NCBI RefSeq assembly: GCF_004343195.1
Contig: NZ_SMCR01000013.1
Location: 24,707 to 88,706, forward strand
Source of the DNA: Biostraticola tofi
Lineage (GTDB): Bacteria > Pseudomonadota > Gammaproteobacteria > Enterobacterales > Enterobacteriaceae
Direction: 5' to 3'
DNA length: 64,000 nucleotides
Below, one piece after another: positions 1 to 13,100 of this stretch (within the stretch, counting starts at the first letter, position 1; the number at the start of each line of letters is the position of its first letter). The notes under the pieces are model-generated. The model searched no databases. It was given only the letters and a program-made list of their open reading frames with translations, and was not told where the DNA came from. Made by a program: the position numbers and the translations under genes.

Positions 1-1405
<1,405 letters not shown>

Positions 1406-1416
1406 GAAGCAGCGCC

Positions 1417-2163
1417 GTGGAAGGCTGGCAACGCGCGTTTGTGCTGCATGGGCGGCACTACAGCGAAACCAGCCTGATGCTGGATCTCTTTACTGAAAAT
1501 GACGGTCGGGTTACGGTGCTTGCCAAAGGCGCCCGCTCCCGCCGCTCCTCTCTGAAAGGGGTTCTGCAACCCTTTACTCCCTTGCTGGTTCGCTGGAGCG
1601 GACGTGGCGAAGTCAAAACCCTGCGCAATGCTGAAGCGGTCTCGCTTGGTTTGCCGCTGAGCGGCCTGATGCTGTACAGCGGTCTTTATGTCAATGAACT
1701 ATTGTCCCGGGTGCTGGCCGCCGAAACGGACTATGCCAGTCTTTTTTTTGATTACCTGCATTGTCTGCAGTGGCTTGCTGGTGCGACAGGTTCACCGGAA
1801 CCCGCGTTAAGACGCTTTGAGCTGGCGTTGCTGGAACATTTGGGCTACGGGGTGGATTTTCTGCACTGCGCCGGCAGCGGTGAACCGATTGACGATAATA
1901 TGACTTACCGCTACCGCGAGGAAAAAGGATTTATTGCCAGCCTGGTGGTAGACCATCAAAGCTTTACCGGTCGCGAGTTGCAATCGCTAGCCAGCAGAGC
2001 CTTTACCAGTGTGGATCAGCTACGGGCCGCAAAACGCTTTACGCGTATGGCTTTGAAGCCCTACCTCGGAGGCAAGCCGCTAAAAAGCCGGGAATTATTT
2101 AAACAGTTTATGCAGGGTAAACCGCCTAACAAACCTAAGGTCAACAAAACCCCGGAAGAGTGA
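1417..2163 (+). CDS. recO: DNA repair protein RecO
   Basis: RecFOR-pathway mediator that loads RecA onto SSB-coated DNA. The N-terminal OB-fold carries the typical opening ([23 protein letters not shown]) and the AKGARS stretch near residue 38. Starts with GTG 11 bp after era, the third gene of the rnc-era-recO operon. Length 248 aa; the C-terminus ([14 protein letters not shown]) is lysine/proline-rich and slightly longer than the E. coli protein (242 aa). The zinc-finger cysteines found in some bacterial RecO proteins are absent, as in other enterics. Confidence 0.95.
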   Translation: MEGWQRAFVLHGRHYSETSLMLDLFTENDGRVTVLAKGARSRRSSLKGVLQPFTPLLVRWSGRGEVKTLRNAEAVSLGLPLSGLMLYSGLYVNELLSRVLAAETDYASLFFDYLHCLQWLAGATGSPEPALRRFELALLEHLGYGVDFLHCAGSGEPIDDNMTYRYREEKGFIASLVVDHQSFTGRELQSLASRAFTSVDQLRAAKRFTRMALKPYLGGKPLKSRELFKQFMQGKPPNKPKVNKTPEE

Positions 2164-2254
2164 TTATCTGGCCTGATGGCATACCGCCTGCGGTTGGCTA
2201 GCCCTACTGGGCTGGTTTACACTGGAGCTATGTTGTCAAAATATGGAGCTAGAC

Positions 2255-2986
2255 ATGTCTGACCTGCTGCTGGGTGTCAATATCGATCACATCGCCACGC
2301 TGCGCAATGCGCGCGGCACCTGCTATCCTTCCCCGGTACAGGCGGCTTTTATTGCCGAGCAGTCCGGGGCTGATGGGATTACTGTGCATCTGCGCGAGGA
2401 TCGTCGACATATCACCGACCGGGATGTCAGACTGTTGCGTCAGACGCTGCACACCCGCATGAACCTTGAAATGGCGGTGACTGAGGAAATGCTGGCGATC
2501 GCCTGTGAACTCAGGCCGCATTTTTGTTGCCTGGTGCCGGAGAAACGGCAGGAGGTGACCACCGAAGGCGGCTTGAATGTTACCGCCCAGCAGGAAACCC
2601 TGACGGCTGCCGTACAGCGATTGACTGCGGCTGGTATTCAGGTATCTCTGTTCATTGATGCCGATGAAGCGCAGATCACGGCCGCAGCGCTAACCGGCGC
2701 CGCCTATATCGAATTGCACACCGGCGCCTATGCCGAGGCCGCTGCCGGCGCGGATAGCGAAGCCGAGCTTGCGCGTATTCGCCAGGGCGCCCTGCTGGCG
2801 GCCGGACTCGGCTTGAAAGTCAATGCCGGCCATGGTTTGACTTATCATAATGTCCAGCCGGTGGCGATGTTGCCGCAAATCCACGAATTGAATATTGGCC
2901 ATGCGATAATCGGTCGGGCGGTGATGACCGGACTGAGTGAGGCGGTAGCTGAAATGAAACGATTGATGCGGGAAGTGCGTTGCTGA
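2255..2986 (+). CDS. pdxJ: Pyridoxine 5'-phosphate synthase PdxJ
   Basis: Condenses 1-deoxyxylulose 5-phosphate with 3-amino-2-oxopropyl phosphate to make pyridoxine 5'-phosphate (vitamin B6 synthesis). The frame is open from an ATG at 2243, but the family start ([18 protein letters not shown]) and a GGAG at 2245-2248 favour ATG 2255. This gives 243 aa, the same length as E. coli PdxJ. Conserved stretches [18 protein letters not shown] and [11 protein letters not shown] are present. The TGA overlaps the acpS ATG by one base, so the two genes are co-translated as in other enterics. Confidence 0.97.
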   Translation: MSDLLLGVNIDHIATLRNARGTCYPSPVQAAFIAEQSGADGITVHLREDRRHITDRDVRLLRQTLHTRMNLEMAVTEEMLAIACELRPHFCCLVPEKRQEVTTEGGLNVTAQQETLTAAVQRLTAAGIQVSLFIDADEAQITAAALTGAAYIELHTGAYAEAAAGADSEAELARIRQGALLAAGLGLKVNAGHGLTYHNVQPVAMLPQIHELNIGHAIIGRAVMTGLSEAVAEMKRLMREVRC

Positions 2987-3366
2987 TGACTATTCTAGGG
3001 TTGGGTACCGATATTGTAGAGATCGGCCGTATCGAGGCGGTGGTCGCGCGCAGTGGCGACCGTTTTGCCCGGCGCATCCTCAGCGACGGCGAATGGGCGC
3101 TGTTCTGTCGGCATCAGCAGCCCGTGCGCTTTCTGGCTAAAAGGTTTGCCGTGAAAGAAGCGGCTGCCAAGGCATTTGGCACCGGTATCCGCAATGGACT
3201 GGCCTTTGCGCAGTTTGAAGTGGTTAATGACAGTCTGGGCAAACCGGGGCTGAGATTTCATGCCCGGGCGGCCGAATTGGCGATTGAGCTTGGCGTGAAA
3301 AGCGTTCACGTCACCCTGGCCGACGAACGGCACTACGCCTGTGCAACGGTAATCATTGAGGATTAA
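2986..3366 (+). CDS. acpS: Holo-[acyl-carrier-protein] synthase AcpS
   Basis: Transfers 4'-phosphopantetheine from CoA to the serine of apo-ACP. The start at 2986 (TGATG overlap with pdxJ) gives 126 aa, identical in length to E. coli AcpS; an upstream in-frame TTG at 2980 is less likely. The magnesium-binding residues are seen in GLGTDIVEI (Asp9) and [10 protein letters not shown] (Glu58). The C-terminus [13 protein letters not shown] is the family signature. Convergent with yfhL downstream. Confidence 0.97.
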   Translation: MTILGLGTDIVEIGRIEAVVARSGDRFARRILSDGEWALFCRHQQPVRFLAKRFAVKEAAAKAFGTGIRNGLAFAQFEVVNDSLGKPGLRFHARAAELAIELGVKSVHVTLADERHYACATVIIED

Positions 3367-3368
3367 TG

Positions 3369-3408
3369 TGCCTGGCGCAATTTAATTAATATGCCTGACG
3401 CAATTTAA
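3369..3408. repeat. Two-copy 17-bp direct repeat after acpS
   Basis: TGCCTGGCGCAATTTAA at 3369-3385 recurs with one change at 3392-3408 (23-bp period) in the 77-bp gap between the convergent acpS and yfhL genes. No terminator hairpin accompanies it. It looks like a local slippage duplication. Confidence 0.7.
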
Positions 3409-3443
3409 CGGATGTCGCCTAATAGGCTGGAGCAAACCCTTGT

Positions 3444-3704
3444 TTACAGTCTATCGCTGTGATACATCACCACGAATTTTTCCCACAACTGCTCATTGGT
3501 TTCGGCATGTGCCGGATCGGCCAGAATAGTACTGTCAATCGGACAGACTTTCTGGCAGGTAGGCTGGTCATAATGCCCCACGCACTCGGTGCAGCGATAG
3601 GCATCTATTTCATAGATCTCATCACCCATGCGAATCGCCTGGTTGGGGCACTCTGGTTCGCACATATCGCAGTTGATGCACCGCTTTGTAATAAATAAAG
3701 CCAT
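3444..3704 (-). CDS. yfhL: YfhL family 4Fe-4S dicluster ferredoxin
   Basis: Small cytoplasmic ferredoxin of the allochromatium type; the exact redox partner is unsettled. 86 aa, with two 4Fe-4S binding motifs: Cys9, 12, 15, 19 (CINCDMCEPECP) and Cys38, 41, 50, 54 (CTECVGHYDQPTCQKVCP). The six-to-eight-residue insertion between the second and third cysteine of the second motif and a C-terminal helix (NEQLWEKFVVMYH) are hallmarks of this subfamily. Located next to acpS in opposite orientation, as in E. coli. Confidence 0.95.
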   Translation of the reverse strand: MALFITKRCINCDMCEPECPNQAIRMGDEIYEIDAYRCTECVGHYDQPTCQKVCPIDSTILADPAHAETNEQLWEKFVVMYHSDRL

Positions 3705-4402
3705 ATCAATCGATTACATCTCTAATCAAAAAAGTCACGTGCTTGTGCACATAAATTACCGCGCACTGTAACATAAAAGCAGGATAACCCCAATAATGAT
3801 AAGCGCTTGAGCATTTAAGCCTGAGTATTCTTCACTATAACAACGCTATAAAACGGGTATCTCGACTTTTTATTCCTCCGTTATGTGTAAGCTATAACAC
3901 GATGCCAGTTCTAATAAAGAATATATCTACCGCCATCGAACCTTCAAAACTACTATTTTACTGATCACATGATATTACCCAAAGCTGTGTTTTTTTTAAT
4001 TTATCCCAATATTAATTTTAGAACTCATACAATAACTAAGGTCAGTTCATTTTTTTGGTTCATTTATACAATTTTGAAATTAATGAAGTGTCGATACATT
4101 ATCAAGATAAATCATCTTAGCGGAAAAGGCATCCTCGCTAAAATAGGGTGATTGTCTGGTCCTTTTTTTTCGGCCAGCGAGCTGTCAATTAATATTTATG
4201 CTTTCCATGTTATGACTAACGCGCCCGCACTATCAGTGCAGCAATATCCGGTCATCAGTTTTATCAGCAGGAAGAAACTTCAACATGTTAAAGGAATGCA
4301 TTACTGCATTCCTGGGTTGTGTTTATTCTATAGGGGATCCCGTTGCGGTAGGAGTCCATAAGCAATAGAGTAACAGGATAAGCCTTTCTCTCACGGCAGG
4401 GG
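3705..4402. other. AT-rich intergenic stretch, about 700 bp
   Basis: Between yfhL and the unrecognised ORF ending at 4403. Two adjacent plus-strand frames (3969-4151 and 4152-4361) are open. They have no Shine-Dalgarno, no recognisable product and coincidental-looking composition, so they are not called. The A+T content is clearly above the flanking genes. One perfect hairpin lies at 4293-4312. Nothing else is seen. Confidence 0.6.
4293..4312 (-). terminator. Perfect 8-bp hairpin, possible weak terminator
   Basis: GGAATGCA-TTAC-TGCATTCC forms an 8-bp perfect stem with a 4-base loop. Read on the minus strand it is followed by TTTAA, so it could end transcription of the minus-strand ORF at 4403-4732 about 90 bp upstream. 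The U-run is too short for confidence. Confidence 0.35.
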
Positions 4403-4732
4403 CTACGACTTGGCGCAGCTCGATTTATCGGCAATGAAATTGCCTGCAGCAGTCAGACCGGTCAGAAACATTAAGGGTAACACGGCAATAGCTGCAATTC
4501 CGGATGAGGGAATGCACATTATCGTTGTCAATGCTGAAATGTATAATGAGCACTTGGGGTGACGATGGGTAAATTTGCTTAGCACTGTAAACAGCTTGAG
4601 GGGCACGTTAGCCACTTTCTTCAATGTAGCGACCATCGTCGAGCCGCGTTTTTTACAGGTGTCACACTCGGTGGTAGGGGCGGGAGGGAGGACACTGACT
4701 GATGCAGCCGTGTTATTCGTAGTTATAGTCAT
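4403..4732 (-). CDS. Hypothetical small cysteine-containing membrane protein
   Basis: Not recognised. ATG 4732 is chosen because AAGGGG lies 8 bp upstream; an upstream in-frame start at 4774 has no such signal. 109 aa: a Thr/Asn/Ser-rich N-terminus (MTITTNNTAASVSVLPPAPT), a CDTCKK pair near residue 24, a basic middle (TLKKVANVPLKLF), then a strongly hydrophobic segment (roughly residues 65-100) that could form one or two membrane helices, and a SSCAKS tail. Five cysteines in all. It sits in AT-rich DNA between conserved genes, which suggests lineage-specific or acquired DNA. Function unknown; it could also be a non-coding open frame. Confidence 0.5.
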   Translation of the reverse strand: MTITTNNTAASVSVLPPAPTTECDTCKKRGSTMVATLKKVANVPLKLFTVLSKFTHRHPKCSLYISALTTIMCIPSSGIAAIAVLPLMFLTGLTAAGNFIADKSSCAKS

Positions 4733-4897
4733 ATTTATTACCCCTTTTTCTTTTCTTAGGCGCCAAATTCTCAATAGCCGACCAAATCAACTACAGAGGT
4801 AGGGTAACAAATTAACTTATATGCTGGATAAACCAGGTAACAAAGGAACCCGATACAGTCGTTACCGTCTGCAGGCATTAGTCAGGCAAGGCACTGT

Positions 4898-5746
4898 TCA
4901 GGCCAGTTTTCTGACTAATTCTTCACTATGCCGGATGCGGCCGGGCGCATTTTCCAAATCTCGTTGTACCAGCCCCATAAACAGCAGGTCGGTCAACGCG
5001 GATTGGGCAATGTTGGATGAGATAGCTCCGCTGTGCTGGCTTTGGTCTTCTGATACGGTGTACAGCGCCACATCGGCATGCTGTTGAAGTTCATTAGGTG
5101 AAAAATTGGTGATAGCCATTACCCGGGCGCCTACGCGATGCGCCTCTTGGGAGGCCAGGTTGATTTCTCGGCGGGATCCGCTGAATGAGATGGCAAACAG
5201 CACATCCTCAGCGCTGAGCGCCTGGACGGTAGCCAACAAGACGTGCATATCCGTTTCGGCGATGGCCATCATGCCGATTTTGCGCAGCTTATAGGAAACA
5301 TCACGCGCGACCAGCCCGGACGCGCCAATGCCGACGATGATAATCCGTCTGGCCTGTTGCAGTAGTGCTACCCCCTCTTTGAGTTTTTCTTCGCTGTTGA
5401 TATCCAGAGTAGCGCGCAGAGCTGCGACCTTTTCCGCCAGTAGTTTTTCGCCGACGGTTTTCATCGGGTCATCGCTAAGAATCTTGTTATGCACCGGTAT
5501 GGAAGGGACTTCATGGGCCGAAGCCAAGGCTTCACTCAGCGCCAGTTTGAGGGCCGTAAATCCTTTGTAACCCAGCTTTTGCGCAAATTTGACCACGCTT
5601 GACTGGCTGACCCCGGCCATTTCAGCCACCCTTTGTGAACTGAGATGACGAGCGTCATCGGTTTGAGTCAGCAGAAAATCAGCCAGTTTTCGGTCATTCT
5701 GGGATAAAGAACGATAAAGCTGACGTATGCGAAGCAGACTACTCAT
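4898..5746 (-). CDS. yfhH: RpiR-family transcriptional regulator YfhH (MurR-like)
   Basis: Sugar-phosphate-responsive regulator. 282 aa: an N-terminal HTH_6 domain (residues 1-77, with HLSSQRVAEMAGVSQSSVVKFAQKLGYKG) and a C-terminal SIS domain (about 120-260, containing IVGIGASGLVARD and AISFSGSRREI). Closest recognised relative is E. coli YfhH. Divergent from murQ across a 152-bp gap that contains paired palindromes. By context it probably senses MurNAc-6-phosphate or a related sugar phosphate and controls murQ, like MurR. That role is inferred from the neighbour, not shown by sequence alone. Confidence 0.9.
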   Translation of the reverse strand: MSSLLRIRQLYRSLSQNDRKLADFLLTQTDDARHLSSQRVAEMAGVSQSSVVKFAQKLGYKGFTALKLALSEALASAHEVPSIPVHNKILSDDPMKTVGEKLLAEKVAALRATLDINSEEKLKEGVALLQQARRIIIVGIGASGLVARDVSYKLRKIGMMAIAETDMHVLLATVQALSAEDVLFAISFSGSRREINLASQEAHRVGARVMAITNFSPNELQQHADVALYTVSEDQSQHSGAISSNIAQSALTDLLFMGLVQRDLENAPGRIRHSEELVRKLA

Positions 5747-5840
5747 TGATTATTCCTCGGCCCGAATGCCTTAATAGGTTAAACAGATGGCAAACAGGAT
5801 ATCGCTGGTTAATGCTACGCCAGATTTTACTCGCCTGTTA

Positions 5841-5886
5841 GAATTAAATATTCCATAATATTTTTTATTATTTGAATTAAAAATTC
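5841..5886. promoter_or_regulatory. Paired 13-bp palindromes between yfhH and murQ
   Basis: GAATTAAATATTC (5841-5853) and GAATTAAAAATTC (5874-5886) differ at one position. Their centres are 33 bp apart, about three helical turns. They lie between the divergent regulator gene yfhH and its likely target murQ. A third dyad, ATTCATGAAT (5895-5904), covers the murQ start codon. This is the arrangement expected for operators of a dimeric or tetrameric RpiR-family protein; the identity of the binder is inference. Confidence 0.5.
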
Positions 5887-5898
5887 AATGGTGTATTC

Positions 5899-6807
5899 AT
5901 GAATTTAGGTGCATTGGTTTCTGAAACACGTAATCAGGATTCTATGGATCTTGATAGCCTGTCATCACTCGAAATGGCTATCCTGTTTAATCGGGAGGAC
6001 CAAAAAGTTCCACAGGCCATTGCCAGCCAGCTTCCGGCGATTGCCCGCGCAATAGACGCTGCCTCTGATGCGCTCAAGGCCGGCGGACGCATTATTTATA
6101 TCGGCGCCGGCACCAGCGGCCGGCTCGGTGTACTTGATGCTGCAGAATGTCCGCCGACTTTCGGCGTCCCGGCATCCCGCGTTATCGGTCTGATCGCCGG
6201 CGGTCCCGGTGCGCTGCTCCAAGCCGTTGAAGGCGCTGAAGACAGCCTGACGCTGGCTGAAGAGGATCTGCGGGCAGCCAGCCTCGGAACTCATGATATC
6301 GTCATTGGCCTGGCGGCTTCCGGGCGGACGCCTTACGTCATCGGCGGCCTGCAGTTTGCCAGACGGTCAGGTTGCGTTACCGTCGCCATCTCATGCAACC
6401 CGGCATCCCCGATTGCCGAAGAAGCGCAGATTGCCATATCGCCGGTAGTCGGACCGGAGGTACTTACCGGTTCCACCAGGATGAAATCAGGAACCGCGCA
6501 AAAGCTTATCCTCAATATGATCTCGACCGGCGCGATGGTTAAGCTTGGGAAAGTGTATCAAAACCTGATGGTTGACGTAAAAGCCACCAATGTAAAACTG
6601 GTTGACCGCGCTTGCCGTATTGTCAGCGATGCGACCGGAGCCCGGCTTATTGAGGCACGAGCGGCTCTTGAACAAACTTCTTTTGAGGTCAAGCCGGCAA
6701 TCCTGATGATATTGACCGGCATTACAGCAGATGAGGCGTTAGACTTACTGACTGTACATCAAGGTTATCTGCGTGATGCAATCACTGCATTCCATCAACC
6801 TGGTTGA
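5899..6807 (+). CDS. murQ: N-acetylmuramic acid 6-phosphate etherase MurQ
   Basis: Cleaves the lactyl ether of MurNAc-6-phosphate to GlcNAc-6-phosphate and D-lactate in peptidoglycan recycling. 302 aa, usual length. The SIS-domain phosphosugar loop GAGTSGRLG is at residues 69-77 and the AECPPT motif with the catalytic Glu83 follows. [13 protein letters not shown] and a C-terminal helical domain are intact. Transcribed away from yfhH. No MurP-type PTS permease follows, so the substrate would have to come from another transporter or from internal anhydroMurNAc via AnmK. Confidence 0.97.
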   Translation: MNLGALVSETRNQDSMDLDSLSSLEMAILFNREDQKVPQAIASQLPAIARAIDAASDALKAGGRIIYIGAGTSGRLGVLDAAECPPTFGVPASRVIGLIAGGPGALLQAVEGAEDSLTLAEEDLRAASLGTHDIVIGLAASGRTPYVIGGLQFARRSGCVTVAISCNPASPIAEEAQIAISPVVGPEVLTGSTRMKSGTAQKLILNMISTGAMVKLGKVYQNLMVDVKATNVKLVDRACRIVSDATGARLIEARAALEQTSFEVKPAILMILTGITADEALDLLTVHQGYLRDAITAFHQPG

Positions 6808-6840
6808 GACGGCGTCATGGGAAGGGGGGATGGCTCCACT

Positions 6841-6942
6841 GTGACCGGCAAGGTAGTGCTTTATCTGGCAGGGGTGGCATACGCACTGTTGGCAGGATGT
6901 GTTTTAACGAGGATAATTGGATTTGATGATCCGGAGGTATAG
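6841..6942 (+). CDS. Putative 33-aa single-pass membrane peptide
   Basis: GTG start preceded by an AAGGGGGG run (6822-6829), ending 3 bp before pgpC. The product MTGKVVLYLAGVAYALLAGC continues to residue 33 as VLTRIIGFDDPEV: a basic residue, about 22 hydrophobic residues and an acidic tail. An in-frame ATG at 6817 would give 41 aa. Its last codons overlap the GGAGG ribosome site of pgpC (6933-6937), which suggests translational coupling. Not recognised; the frame fits the gap between murQ and pgpC exactly, which argues that it is real. Confidence 0.5.
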   Translation: MTGKVVLYLAGVAYALLAGCVLTRIIGFDDPEV

Positions 6943-6945
6943 CTT

Positions 6946-7584
6946 TTGAGCAGCTCAACAGCCCAGCGTGTGGTTTTTTTTGATCTGGACGGCACCCTGC
7001 ACCAGCAAGATATGTTTGGCACGTTTCTGCGTTTCCTGCTTCGCCACTTGCCGCTCAATATCCTGTTGGTTCTCCCGCTATTGCCGGTGATAGGAATAGG
7101 TCTGCTGGTTAAAGGGCGCAATGCCCGCTGGCCGATGAGTCTGCTGCTCTGGGCGATAACTTTTGGCCATAGCGAGACCAAGCTGCTGGCGCTGCAGGAA
7201 AAATTTATCGTCTGGTTCAGGCTTCATGTCACGGGATTCCCGGTGGTATTGCAACGGCTGAGCGATTATCTTGAGAGTCACGATGCCCAGGTATGGCTGA
7301 TTACCGGTTCGCCGGAACCGCTGGTCGAGGGGGTATATCATGACGCGGTTTTTCTGCCGCAGGTGAAGCTCATCGGCAGCCGTATGGAGCGCCGAAATGG
7401 CGGCTGGGTACTCACGTTGCGCTGTCTTGGTCATGAAAAGGTTGCTCAGCTTGAGCGTGAACTCGGCATACCGTTAAAGCTTTACAGCGGTTACAGTGAC
7501 AGTCTGCACGACAGCCCCTTGCTTTACTTCTGCGAGCACCGCTGGCGGGTAACGCCTGACGGTAATTTAAAACCACTGGATTAA
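6946..7584 (+). CDS. pgpC: Phosphatidylglycerophosphatase C
   Basis: HAD-family membrane phosphatase that dephosphorylates phosphatidylglycerophosphate to phosphatidylglycerol (formerly yfhB). 212 aa. HAD motif I FFDLDGTLHQ has Asp13 and Asp15. A membrane segment around residues 33-55 (LPLNILLVLPLLPVIGIGLL) follows, then ITGSPEPLVE and LYSGYSDS. The start is TTG at 6946, supported by GGAGG 8 bp upstream and by alignment with E. coli PgpC. Confidence 0.95.
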   Translation: MSSSTAQRVVFFDLDGTLHQQDMFGTFLRFLLRHLPLNILLVLPLLPVIGIGLLVKGRNARWPMSLLLWAITFGHSETKLLALQEKFIVWFRLHVTGFPVVLQRLSDYLESHDAQVWLITGSPEPLVEGVYHDAVFLPQVKLIGSRMERRNGGWVLTLRCLGHEKVAQLERELGIPLKLYSGYSDSLHDSPLLYFCEHRWRVTPDGNLKPLD

Positions 7585-7660
7585 GGCTTCAGGCGGGCAG
7601 GCTGCAGGCGCATCCGGCTGCTACCGCAGCCTGAATTTCCCCTTATCTCTGTGTTGACCG

Positions 7661-9896
<2,236 letters not shown>

Positions 9897-10060
9897 ATAG
9901 TTATCTTGCGCAGTAGCGCAGGCCTCGCTGTCTTTAACGGCAGTGTTATTTGCTTTTTATGCCGAAGTCGAGGGCATTTTGCGCAACAAATCGTCAACAA
10001 GCAACTATTTAGAGGAAGCCCATAAAAGCTGTAGGGTTTATGTTATTCGCAAGAATAACC

Positions 10061-10099
10061 ACGCAAACGGTTTCGTCTGAAGCCGGGATTCTTTATAAT
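10061..10099 (+). promoter_or_regulatory. PurR operator and promoter of purL
   Basis: ACGCAAACGGTTTCGT at 10061-10076 matches the PurR consensus ACGCAAACGTTTGCGT at 14 of 16 positions. A TATAAT -10 hexamer lies at 10094-10099, so the operator would cover the -35 region, as for purine genes in E. coli. Repression by PurR with hypoxanthine or guanine is inferred. Confidence 0.85.
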
Positions 10100-10188
10100 A
10101 ACGCGCGTTTCCCCCCTGTTGTTGCGCCCCTAAGAAGCGGCCAGCCGCCAATGGCGGTTCGCCTTTCAAAGACGAGAGATCTTTTATT

Positions 10189-13100
10189 ATGGAAATACTG
10201 CGTGGTTCGCCCGCTTTGTCAGCTTTTCGTATCAACAAACTGTTGTCCCGCTGTCGTGAAGCACAGCTGCCGGTCGATAATATCTATGCTGAATTTGTTC
10301 ACTTTGCCGATCTCAACTCATACCTGTCAGAAGAAGAGCGCGGCAGGTTGCAACGGTTACTCAAATACGGTCCCTCTCTCGCCGAACATACGCCTCAGGG
10401 GCGCTTATTGCTGGTAACGCCGCGGCCGGGAACGCGCTCACCCTGGTCATCAAAAGCGACGGACATTGCCCATAATTGTGGCCTGCAGCAGGTTGATCGC
10501 CTGGAGCGTGGATTGGCTTTTTATATCTCCGGCCCCACTCTCGCCCCCGCTCAGTGGACACACCTGGGTGAACTCCTTCACGACCGCATGATGGAAACGG
10601 TGTTTGAGCAGTTTGAACAGGCCAGTGCGCTGTTTGCCCATCATCAGCCTGCGCCGGTAAGCCGTATCCCAGTGCTCGAGCAGGGACGACCTGCGCTGGA
10701 AGCGGCCAATCAATCATTAGGCCTGGCACTGGCTGCGGATGAAATTGACTATCTGCTCGACGCTTTTGTCCGCCTCAACCGTTGTCCGACCGATGTCGAA
10801 CTCTATATGTTCGCGCAGGCCAACTCAGAGCATTGCCGACATAAGATTTTCAATGCCGACTGGATTATTGACGGTCAGCCGCAGCCTAAATCGCTGTTCA
10901 AAATGATCAAAAACACCTATGAACAGACGCCTGAATTTGTCCTGTCGGCGTATAAAGATAACGCGGCGGTGATGGAGGGTTCGGCGGTTGGCCGTTTCTT
11001 CCCGGATGCCGCTACCGGTCACTATGATTATCATCAGGAACCGGCACATATTCTGATGAAGGTGGAGACCCATAACCACCCCACGGCGATTTCGCCCTGG
11101 CCGGGTGCGGCCACCGGATCTGGGGGGGAAATCCGTGATGAAGGCGCCACCGGACGCGGGGCCAAGCCCAAAGCTGGACTGGTCGGTTTCTCGGTCTCCA
11201 ACCTGCGGATCCCGGGTTTTGAGCAACCCTGGGAAGAAGATTTCGGTAAACCGGATCGCATCGTCAGTGCGCTGGATATCATGACCGATGGCCCCTTGGG
11301 CGGCGCGGCTTTCAATAACGAATTCGGTCGTCCGGCATTGACCGGCTACTTCCGCACTTATGAAGAGCGTGTCCAAAGCCATAACGGACGGGAATTGCGC
11401 GGATACCATAAACCGATAATGCTGGCCGGTGGTATCGGGAATATCCGCGACAGCCACGTACAGAAGGGCGAAATCAGCATCGGCGCCAAACTTATCGTGC
11501 TGGGCGGACCGGCGATGAATATCGGCCTCGGCGGCGGCGCCGCCTCTTCAATGGCCTCCGGTCAATCTGATGCCGACCTGGATTTTGCCTCGGTTCAACG
11601 TGATAACCCTGAAATGGAACGCCGTTGCCAGGAAGTGATCGACAGCTGCTGGCAACTGGGCGATGACAACCCGATACTCTTTATCCACGACGTTGGCGCC
11701 GGCGGACTGTCAAACGCCATGCCGGAATTAGTCAGCGATGGCGAACGCGGCGGCCGATTCAGTCTGCGAGATATTCCGAATGATGAGCCAGGCATGAGCC
11801 CGATGGAAGTCTGGTGTAATGAGTCCCAGGAACGCTATGTCATGGCGGTGGCACCTGAAAAACTGGCGGCATTTGAGGCCATTTGCCGCCGGGAACGGGC
11901 ACCCTTCGCCGTTATTGGTGACGCGACCGAAGAGCTGCATCTCAGTCTGGCCGACAGCCACTTCAATGACCAGCCCATTGATTTGCCCCTTGACGTATTA
12001 CTCGGCAAAACACCGAAGATGACGCGGGATGTGGCACGGATTCAGGCTGCCGGTGAAACCCTCTCCTTTAGCGGCATAACCCTGGCGGATGCAGTTAACC
12101 GCGTTCTGCACTTACCGGCGGTAGCGGAAAAAACCTTCCTTATCACCATCGGCGATCGCAGCGTTACCGGCATGGTAGCGCGAGACCAGATGGTCGGTCC
12201 TTGGCAGATTCCGGTGGCCGACTGTGCGGTGACCACGGCCAGCCTGGACAGTTATTATGGCGAAGCGATGTCTCTGGGCGAGCGAGCGCCGGTTGCATTA
12301 CTGAATTTTGCCGCCTCTGCGCGTCTGGCAGTGGGTGAAGCCCTTACTAACCTGGCGGCGACACGGATTGGTGATATCAAGCGAATCAAATTATCCGCCA
12401 ACTGGATGGCCGCAGCTGGCCATCCCGGTGAAGATGCCGGTCTTTATGAGGCCGTAAGGGCGGTGGGAGAAGAATTATGCCCGGCGCTTGGGTTGACCAT
12501 CCCGGTAGGCAAAGACTCAATGTCGATGAAAACCCGTTGGCAGCAAGGGCATGAAACGCGCGAAATGACGTCACCGCTGTCGCTGGTGATCACCGCATTT
12601 GCCCGGGTAGAGGATGTCCGCTCAACCGTAACGCCTGAGCTTTCCACCCGCGAGGGTAACCGGCTGCTGCTCATCGATCTGGGCAACGGCAATCAGGCTT
12701 TGGGCGCTACCGCCCTGGCCCAGGTTTATCGACAGTTGGGCAGCGAGACGGCTGACGTGCGCAGCCCTGAACAGCTGGCCGGTTTTTACCGCGCGCTTCA
12801 GCAATTGGTCACAGAAGAATTACTGTTGGCTTACCACGACAAATCAGACGGCGGCCTGCTGGTTACGCTCGCTGAAATGGCGTTTGCCGGTCACTGCGGC
12901 CTCGAGGCGGACATTGCCGATCTTGGCGGCGAGCCGCTGGCGGCACTGTTCAACGAAGAACTGGGCGCAGTGATTCAGATTGCTTCAGCCGATGAGGCCC
13001 GGGTAAATGAGATTTTCGCCGGCGAAGGTTTAGGCGCCTGCCTGCATACTTTGGGCAGCGCGGCCAGCGGGGATCGTTTTATTATCCGCTCGGCGGACCA

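Noticed and set aside
3969..4361. Two consecutive plus-strand ORFs (60 and 69 codons) downstream of yfhL
   Set aside because: No ribosome sites, no recognisable product, and low-complexity AT-rich composition; most likely chance frames.
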